Shown here one piece after another: positions 58,797 through 64,000 of a DNA stretch of 64,000 bases. Origin of the DNA: HGM12998 sp900756495. Lineage in GTDB: Bacteria; Bacillota; Clostridia; Oscillospirales; Oscillospiraceae. The notes under the pieces were generated by a model that did no database searches, was not told where the DNA came from, and saw only the letters and a list, made by a program, of their open reading frames with translations. The translations under genes were made by a program, and so were the position numbers. The stretch spans positions 53,231 to 117,230 of the forward strand of contig CAUEFI010000011.1 of the NCBI GenBank assembly GCA_958477305.1, read 5' to 3'. The number at the start of each line of letters is the position of its first letter. The stretch's first letter is position 1.

Positions 58797-60950
58797 ATGA
58801 AGAGACTGCTGACATTTGTACTGAGCGCAGCGCTGGCATGCGGGCTGGCAGTGCCTGCGGGGGCGGCTGGCGAGGGCGCAGGCACGGACGACAGGCTGAC
58901 GCAGGTTACCCTCAGAGTGAAGGAAACGCTGGGCATCGGCAGCGAGTACGAGGAGTTCTATGGGGAGCTGTGGGAAAATGAGCTTGCCCCCACATGGAGC
59001 CTGAATTGGTCACGGGAGGAGGACACCCTGGTTGTAGAGGCGACCGAAGAGGGCAAGGTGCTGAGGTATTCTCTCCAGGAGAACGGGGAGAGTTCCAGCG
59101 GAGAGGGATTCCAGCCCTCCTTCCCGGCCACCAGCCAGGAGGCGGCCAGGCAGGCGGCCCAGGCGTTTTTGGAGCGGGTGCTGGATCAGCCGCTGGAGAC
59201 AGTGGAACTTCAGGCCTCCGGGAGCGGCCGGCTGGACGCCGCCTCTTACCGCTTCTCGGGAACCATCTGCCTCAATGGGCTGCCCTCTCCCCTCTCCTGT
59301 TCGGTGACGGTGCGCGCCAGCGACGGAAAGGTGACCCGGTTTTACCGGGACAGCATAGAGGGCAATTATATCGGCGGCGTGCCTGCATCCAAACCGGCCG
59401 CCGCTGCCGGGGCGGCGGGCGCGCTGCTTAAGGGGACCCTTTCCCTGCGGCTGGAGTATGTGCTGGACGGAGAGGGGAAGCAGGCTGTCCTGCGCTACCT
59501 GCCCAATGATACGGATGAATTCTATGTGGACGCCCAGTCCGGGAAGCTGGTCAATCTGACGGAGCTGTATGGAGAAGCGGCGGAGAAGGGATATGCCAAT
59601 CTTTCCAGCGGCGCGGGAGATGCGGCGGCCCCGGAGGCGGCGGCAGACAGCGGTCTCACTGACGCCGAGCTGTCTGGCATAGCCAAGCTGGAGGGCGTCC
59701 TGTCCAAGGAGGAGCTGGATAAGGCGTTAAAGGGCGTGCCGGCCCTGGGGCTGTCCAGATACACGCTGGGATCGGCGTCCTACAGACTGAATCAGGAGAC
59801 CGGAGAGGTTACCGTACGGATGGTCTACAGCCGCAGGGATGACGATGGGACCTGGAGGCGCACGGTGCTGGCGGACGCGAAGAGCGGGGCGCTGCTGGAG
59901 GTCTACTCGTCCGCACCCTATGCGGAGGGCCGGAAGGCCGCCGTCAGCGCGGCTGAGGGGCAGAAGAAGGCGGAGGCCTTCCTGGGCGCTCAGTGGGGAG
60001 ATGAGTTTGAGGTATCGGCGCTCTATGAGAGCGCTCCCTGGACTGAGGGCAGCTGGGACGCAGCGCATACCTTTGTCTATGCCCAGGAGGAAAACGGCTA
60101 TTTCTTTCCTGCCAACTGCCTGTCCGTCTCCATTGATGTGACGGACGGATCCATCAGCGGCCTGAGCCGGAGCTGGACGGAGGACGTGACCTTTGAGGGC
60201 GCAGAGAGTATTGTAGATGAAGCCGCAGCGCTCAACGCCTGGTTTGAACATTACAACGTGGCACTGGCCTACCGGGCCATCCCCGTCAAACTGGACCCCG
60301 GCGCGCCTGAGGCGAGGCCTCTGGTGGATATGGGGCTGTCCTACTTTTACGGCCTCACGCTGTCCTACGCTCTGGAGAGCGACCGATATGCCGCCGGCGT
60401 CGATGCCAAGAGCGGGGACGTGGTGTACAGCGCGGAGACGGAGGCCGCCGGGATTTCTTACAGCGATATGGAGGGCCACTGGGCCCAAACCCAGGCCGAG
60501 GCGCTGGCCGCCTATGGCGTCGGCTGGACCGGCGGAACCCTACAGCCCGATAAGGCGCTGACCCAGATGGATCTGGTGGCCCTGCTGGTCAGCACACGGG
60601 GCTATCTCTATGACCCCGAGCGTGACAGTGCAGACGACCTGTACAGCCGCGCCTACAGCATGGGAATCCTGACGCGGGCCGGCAGGGACGACGGCAGGGC
60701 GGTGACCCGTGGAGAGGCGGTCAGGTTGCTGCTGGACAGCGCCGGATACGGAGCGGTGGCCAGGCTCCAGGGGATCTTCACCTGTGCGTTTGCAGACCGC
60801 GCCTCCATTCCCGACGAGCTGATGGGCTATGCGGCTCTGGCGCAGGGCTTCGGTATCGTGGACGGCGACGGAGGCGGCCGCTTTGCGGCCGGCCGGACCG
60901 CCACGAGGGCGGAGGCCGCCGTAATGCTCTACAACTTTATGAGCCGGTAA
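58797..60950 (+). CDS. Secreted YcdB/PepSY-like protein with C-terminal SLH repeats
   Basis: A 717-residue protein with a signal peptide (to about residue 24), two related halves of PepSY/YcdB type (about 30-250 and 300-540; each has a sequence like YVDAQSGKLVNLTE or VDAKSGDVVYSAE), and three SLH repeats in the last about 180 residues (YSDMEGHWAQTQAEALAAYGV, then AYSMGILTRAGRDDGRAVTRGEA, then DGDGGGRFAAGRTATRAEA, read as separate blocks). Probably wall-attached; the YcdB repeats have no proven activity. AAAGGAGG precedes the ATG. Confidence 0.82.
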   Translation: MKRLLTFVLSAALACGLAVPAGAAGEGAGTDDRLTQVTLRVKETLGIGSEYEEFYGELWENELAPTWSLNWSREEDTLVVEATEEGKVLRYSLQENGESSSGEGFQPSFPATSQEAARQAAQAFLERVLDQPLETVELQASGSGRLDAASYRFSGTICLNGLPSPLSCSVTVRASDGKVTRFYRDSIEGNYIGGVPASKPAAAAGAAGALLKGTLSLRLEYVLDGEGKQAVLRYLPNDTDEFYVDAQSGKLVNLTELYGEAAEKGYANLSSGAGDAAAPEAAADSGLTDAELSGIAKLEGVLSKEELDKALKGVPALGLSRYTLGSASYRLNQETGEVTVRMVYSRRDDDGTWRRTVLADAKSGALLEVYSSAPYAEGRKAAVSAAEGQKKAEAFLGAQWGDEFEVSALYESAPWTEGSWDAAHTFVYAQEENGYFFPANCLSVSIDVTDGSISGLSRSWTEDVTFEGAESIVDEAAALNAWFEHYNVALAYRAIPVKLDPGAPEARPLVDMGLSYFYGLTLSYALESDRYAAGVDAKSGDVVYSAETEAAGISYSDMEGHWAQTQAEALAAYGVGWTGGTLQPDKALTQMDLVALLVSTRGYLYDPERDSADDLYSRAYSMGILTRAGRDDGRAVTRGEAVRLLLDSAGYGAVARLQGIFTCAFADRASIPDELMGYAALAQGFGIVDGDGGGRFAAGRTATRAEAAVMLYNFMSR

Positions 60951-61056
60951 GAGCCGCGGAACCGCTGCAAAAAACTCTTTTCCTCCTGTTAAAAATGTCG
61001 TATACTTGAGGCAGAAAAAAACCGCCTCTGGCGGGAGGAAAGGAACGATTTGCAGC

Positions 61057-61578
61057 ATGAACGAGACTCTGAACGTTTTAAAGCAGCGCCGCGGGTGCAA
61101 GAGTTATCAGGACAGGCAGATTACCGACGCTGAGCTGGATGCGGTGCTGGAGGCGGGCACATATGCGCCCACGGGGCGGAACCAGCAGTCCCCCATCCTG
61201 GTGGCTGTCCAGAACCGGGAGGATCTGGATACGCTGCGCAGGCTGAACGCCGCTGTGGCCGGTACGGATACCGACCCCTTCTATGGAGCGCCCACCGTCG
61301 TGGTGGTGCTGGCCGACAAAAACTGGCCCACCCGGGTTTATGACGGGTCCTGCGTGATGGAGAACATGATGATTGCGGCAGAGGCCCTGGGGCTGGGCTC
61401 CCGCTGGATTCACCGGGCCAGGGAGGTCTTTGAGAGCGAGGAGGGTAAGGCCCTGCTCAAGTCCTGGGGCGTCGAGGGTGAGTACGAAGGGATTGGGAAC
61501 TGCATTTTGGGGTACTGGGCGGGGGAAAAGCCCGCTGCGGCCCCCCGCAAGGAGCACTATATTTACAAGGTAAAATAG
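61057..61578 (+). CDS. Nitroreductase family flavoprotein
   Basis: A 173-residue FMN-dependent oxidoreductase: LKQRRGCKSYQDRQI at the N-terminus (FMN phosphate arginines), APTGRNQQS, and a C-terminal ILGYWAGEKP. The short nitroreductase type; donor and acceptor unknown. A TATACT box lies at 61001-61006 but the -35 is poor. The ribosome site GGAGGAAAGGA is rather far (about 13 bases) from the ATG. Confidence 0.88.
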   Translation: MNETLNVLKQRRGCKSYQDRQITDAELDAVLEAGTYAPTGRNQQSPILVAVQNREDLDTLRRLNAAVAGTDTDPFYGAPTVVVVLADKNWPTRVYDGSCVMENMMIAAEALGLGSRWIHRAREVFESEEGKALLKSWGVEGEYEGIGNCILGYWAGEKPAAAPRKEHYIYKVK

Positions 61579-61597
61579 GCTGCGGCAGGCAAGACAG

Positions 61598-61635
61598 GGC
61601 CCGGCGGCGGAATCATTCCGCCGCCGGGCCTTTTT
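61598..61635 (+). terminator. Terminator of the nitroreductase gene
   Basis: GGCCCGGCGGCGGAA-TCA-TTCCGCCGCCGGGCC, a perfect 15-bp stem followed by TTTTT. Confidence 0.92.
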
Positions 61636-61786
61636 AGTTGCCCCTGTATTTTTTGCGGGTGGCGATGCCGCCCCGGATATGCCGTTCCGCCTTGTTCTCA
61701 TCCAGTACGCCCTTCACCTGCAGGTACAGGGGATGGTTGAAGGCAGGCAGCCGCTCGCTCAAATCCTTGTGTACCGTCGTGATGAA
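61634..61786 (-). pseudogene. 3' fragment of a chromosomal gene cut by the integrative element
   Basis: About 50 codons, open from a stop at 61789, ending RHIRGGIATRKKYRGN then TAA inside the nitroreductase terminator's T-run. It has no start codon in place and overlaps the recombinase 3' end in another frame from about 61698. The reading is protein-like (LSERLPAFNHPLYLQVKG) but I do not recognise the family. Best explained as the C-terminus of the gene into which the element inserted. Confidence 0.55.
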
Positions 61787-63302
61787 TTAGAACGGCTTCC
61801 TCCAAGCCCAGATCGCCCAACAGCCGGAGGTAAATGTCCACATTCCCATCCTTGTCCACTTCAATCTTCTGGATGATCCGCTTGAGTTGGGCGTTGGTCA
61901 TCTGCCGCACATCGGTGATGTCCTCGATCTCCTTGAAGGTCTGTTGCAGAACACTTTCCAACTGCTCGCCCTTTGTCAGATGGTAGGACACCACCTTCAG
62001 CTCGTTTTCCAGCCGTTCAATCTCTTTCCGCATCCCGCCGATCTTATCGTTGAGTTCCTCGCGGGAGATCAAATCGTCAGCGTACATATCCATGTATTTC
62101 TGCCGGGTCTTTTGCAGCTTGGCAAGCTGGGCGTCCAGTTCTTTTTCGTAGTTCAGGTTTTCGTCCTTTGCCTTATAGACCCGCTGGAATTCCCCCACTA
62201 CATAGCGGATGACATTCTTCTTGGCTTTCAGCAGCCCAGCGAAATATTCCTGCAAAACCTCGATGAGTTCATCTTCGTCCACCGTCATGGCGTTGGGGCA
62301 GTTGTCCGCCCCGCGCCCGTTATGCCCGGAACACACCCAGCGGACATAAGTGTTTTTATATGTGCGGACTGTGCGCCGGAAGGACCAGCCGCATTCCTTG
62401 CACTTGATGAGGGTGGAGAACAGGTATTTGTTGCTCTGGCGCTCTTTGTCCACCTTGAATGCCTTGCCGCGGGACTTCATAATCTGCTGTGCCTGTTCAA
62501 AGGTTTCCGGGTCGATGATCCGCAAGTCCGGGCGGTCAACCACCATCCACTCCGAAGCGTCCTTGTCCGCCCGCTGGCCGGTCAAAAAATCAGTGACTTC
62601 CTGCTTGCCGTTGATGATTTTCCCCGTATAAAGTTCATTTGTCAGGATGCGGCAGACACCGTTCTGGCTCCATTGGCAGTTCCGCTTTGTCCGCAGGCCG
62701 CGCTCGTTGAGAAAGATAGAGATTTTTGCCGCCCCGTAGCCGTCCTTGATGTACCACTGGTAAATCTGGCGGACAACCGCCGCTTCTTCCTCGTTGATTG
62801 CAAGGTTGAAGTAATCCCCGATGGTTTTATCATACCCGTAGACAATGTTAGGGACGCGGCCCTTTTCCGCGTTCATCTTCTTGCCGAATTTCACACGCTT
62901 GGAGGTGTTCGCGCTTTCTTCCTGTGCCAGCGCCCCGAAGATGGTCAGCACAAATTCGCTGTTACCCATGCTGGTCATGTTGGCGGTCAAAAACTGCGTT
63001 TCAATCCCCAACGCTTTCAGCTTGCGGACATTCTGCAAGAGATCAACGGTGTTCCGGGCAAAGCGGGAAATATCTTTTACCACGACCATATCAAAGAGGC
63101 CGTGCTCCGCATCCGCCATCATGCGCAAAAACTCTTTCCGGTTCTTGATTTTCGTCCCGGAAATCCCCTCGTCTGCGTAAAGGCGCACAAGGTTGTCCCC
63201 GGTGCGCTTGGTATATTCGGAAAAAAATTCTTTCTGCGCTTCCAAGCTGTTGAGCTGATCTTCCTTATCGGTGGAAACACGGCAGTAGGCGGCGATGTTC
63301 AT
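61698..63302 (-). CDS. Large serine recombinase (integrase) of an integrative element
   Basis: A 534-residue serine recombinase. The resolvase domain starts MNIAAYCRVSTDKEDQ with catalytic Ser10 and contains VVVKDISRFARN. A recombinase domain (about 165-270), a zinc ribbon (CKECGWSFRRTVR...VCSGHNGRGADNC, about 310-345) and a coiled-coil (about 385-460) follow. The last about 22 residues (FERAAACLQPSPVPAGEGRTG region) run in the frame over what appears to be chromosomal sequence. Good promoter upstream. It would excise and integrate the element. Confidence 0.93.
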   Translation of the reverse strand: MNIAAYCRVSTDKEDQLNSLEAQKEFFSEYTKRTGDNLVRLYADEGISGTKIKNRKEFLRMMADAEHGLFDMVVVKDISRFARNTVDLLQNVRKLKALGIETQFLTANMTSMGNSEFVLTIFGALAQEESANTSKRVKFGKKMNAEKGRVPNIVYGYDKTIGDYFNLAINEEEAAVVRQIYQWYIKDGYGAAKISIFLNERGLRTKRNCQWSQNGVCRILTNELYTGKIINGKQEVTDFLTGQRADKDASEWMVVDRPDLRIIDPETFEQAQQIMKSRGKAFKVDKERQSNKYLFSTLIKCKECGWSFRRTVRTYKNTYVRWVCSGHNGRGADNCPNAMTVDEDELIEVLQEYFAGLLKAKKNVIRYVVGEFQRVYKAKDENLNYEKELDAQLAKLQKTRQKYMDMYADDLISREELNDKIGGMRKEIERLENELKVVSYHLTKGEQLESVLQQTFKEIEDITDVRQMTNAQLKRIIQKIEVDKDGNVDIYLRLLGDLGLEEAVLIHHDGTQGFERAAACLQPSPVPAGEGRTG

Positions 63303-63346
63303 GGCAAAACCTCTCTGTTAAAATCAGGCCGTTCTGTTACAACCCT

Positions 63347-63375
63347 ATTTTATCATGTGCTGTTTGGGATTGCAA
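63347..63375 (-). promoter_or_regulatory. Promoter for the recombinase gene
   Basis: Minus strand TTGCAA (63370-63375), 17 bases, TAAAAT (63347-63352), about 45 bases before the ATG. Confidence 0.7.
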
Positions 63376-63383
63376 TAGGGAAA

Positions 63384-63412
63384 GGGGCGCCCCGTTTATG
63401 CAGGGCGCCCCT
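63384..63412 (-). terminator. Hairpin at the end of the small ORF
   Basis: GGGGCGCCC / GGGCGCCCC, a 9-bp G/C stem around the stop codon of the minus-strand 59-residue ORF; no strong T-run. Confidence 0.5.
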
Positions 63413-63575
63413 TGTCATCCTTTTCGCAGGAACTATCCGCCGTATCTGCGGCAGCCTGTACGGCAAGCTGTACCTTTTCCTGGTTTACTTCCATAAAAAT
63501 TTTCAGTAAGTAATCGGCGGTAGCTGCCGTTGGGTTTGGGTTATGGAACCGGTAATTGAGTTTCCGTTCTTTCAC
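63396..63575 (-). CDS. Small ORF of the integrative element, unknown function
   Basis: A 59-residue protein from a GTG start (VKERKLNYRFHNPN) with GGAGGTGG about 11 bases upstream. NYRFHNPNP...ATADYLLKIFMEVNQEKV resembles small proteins I recall next to serine recombinases in Clostridiales elements; function unknown. It lies between the relaxase tail and the recombinase, all in one direction. Confidence 0.7.
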   Translation of the reverse strand: MKERKLNYRFHNPNPTAATADYLLKIFMEVNQEKVQLAVQAAADTADSSCEKDDKGRPA

Positions 63576-63659
63576 AGCAGCATTCCCACCTCCCTCTTGC
63601 TGTCTGCCCTTTGTCTATGTCTATGAAAACAAGACAGAAAAAAGTACCTGATCGGATTG

Positions 63660-64000
63660 TCAAAGATCACGCCCCTGGCGGGGTCGCTGTGCCCGTTCTA
63701 ATTCCCTGCGGATTTCCTGCGGGATACGGTCAACCAGCCTTTGAATGTTCTGTAATTCACTTTCCAGCTTTGCCCTTTCCATCGTATCTTTCATCTTGCC
63801 TTTTTCACTGGCTTTTGCCCTTGCTTCCAGCTTTTCGTTTTCCGCTAACAGGTCATTGATTGTGACCTTGTATTTTTTCAGTTGCCCGGAGAAATTCTCC
63901 ATCTGCGGGAACCACTTTTTCAGCATGGAGAGGGCTTCCTCTTTTTTCTTTCCGGCATTCAGCGGGTTAATGCCGTCCAGCGTGGCTTCAATGGCTCTTG
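63660..64000 (-). CDS. Relaxase/mobilisation protein, C-terminal part (partial at window edge)
   Basis: About 113 codons open to the right edge. The fragment is a charged coiled coil (KKWFPQMENFSGQLKKYKVT, then LLAENEKLEARAKASEKGK, then ELQNIQRLVDRIPQEIRRELERA) of the kind that closes MobA/MobL-type relaxases of integrative elements. The catalytic N-terminal part lies outside the window, so the assignment rests on the tail and on context. Confidence 0.6.
   Translation of the reverse strand, partial: RAIEATLDGINPLNAGKKKEEALSMLKKWFPQMENFSGQLKKYKVTINDLLAENEKLEARAKASEKGKMKDTMERAKLESELQNIQRLVDRIPQEIRRELERAQRPRQGRDL

Larger units (their letters stand above)
61770..64000. mobile_element. Left end of an integrative mobilisable/conjugative element
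   Basis: From the boundary near 61770-61790 rightward: serine recombinase, a 59-residue cargo ORF and the tail of a relaxase-like protein, all on the minus strand. Codon use and content differ from the left neighbours, and a broken gene fragment abuts it. The right end is outside the window, so the att site is not defined. Confidence 0.75.

Noticed and set aside
61887..63509. Plus-strand open frame of 540 codons opposite the recombinase
   Set aside because: Shadow of the serine recombinase, whose catalytic and zinc motifs are intact on the minus strand.
1..64000. rRNA or tRNA genes and CRISPR arrays
   Set aside because: No tRNA-like cloverleaf, rRNA sequence or regularly spaced repeats were seen in any intergenic region.

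Overview
The window is a chromosomal segment spanning the replication origin of a Gram-positive, spore-forming Clostridia-type bacterium. The best guess from gene content and high GC is the Oscillospiraceae (Flavonifractor / Intestinimonas / Pseudoflavonifractor neighbourhood). Evidence: rpmH-rnpA-yidD-yidC-khpB diverges from dnaA-dnaN-yaaA-recF-remB-gyrB-gyrA; DnaA boxes lie between dnaA and dnaN; there are two T-box leaders, a spore protease (Gpr), a Noc/ParA/ParB cluster with parS, RicT and DarA, and four secreted SLH-domain proteins. The genus is inference only.

Layout. (a) 1-2.4 kb, minus: the end of a selenium-dependent molybdenum hydroxylase maturation cluster (xdhC, yqeB, yqeC), then mntP. 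(b) 2.5-3.4 kb: tadA, then two tandem, mutually similar RNA-like units with anti-Shine-Dalgarno sequence and terminators. (c) 3.5-11.9 kb, minus: a purine scavenging block with xpt, a BMP-family nucleoside-binding lipoprotein, an SLH-anchored 5'-nucleotidase and a NupOPQ-type ABC transporter. (d) 12-27.5 kb, plus: SLH-GH18 protein, YitT, Noc, ParA, ParB, serS, mscL, rsmG, a MinD-like ATPase, an MgsA-like protein, then a T-box-controlled hisS-SLH-aspS block. (e) 27.7-36 kb: T-box-glyQS and gpr (minus), rpsT, YihY and SDR (plus), M23 peptidase and pta (minus). (f) 36-42.5 kb, plus: XRE regulator-lepA, then the yaaO-like/darA/holB/ricT operon. (g) 42.6-54.7 kb, minus: GNAT, rnhA and the dnaA-to-gyrA series, interrupted by a lipoprotein, two membrane proteins and a thioesterase. 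(h) 55-61.6 kb: the rpmH operon, a small membrane protein gene behind LexA-like boxes, an SLH/YcdB-like protein and a nitroreductase. (i) About 61.7 kb to the end: the edge of an integrative element (serine recombinase, small cargo ORF, relaxase tail) that seems to sit inside a truncated gene.

How it fits together. The block is mostly housekeeping: replication initiation, segregation, translation and membrane insertion, with regulation by T-boxes, parS and probably SOS boxes. The plus strand reads C-rich to the left of about 53 kb and G-rich to the right, as expected for an origin there. Several housekeeping genes left of the origin (parAB, serS, hisS, aspS, lepA) therefore run head-on to the predicted fork.

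Most worth a second look: the twin small RNAs at 3.1-3.4 kb, the SOS-box-controlled tail-anchored protein at 58.2-58.7 kb, a parS embedded in a terminator hairpin, an apparently Asp-sensing T-box in front of hisS, an MgsA homologue lacking its catalytic aspartate, and GyrA with Gln at the quinolone-contact serine position.
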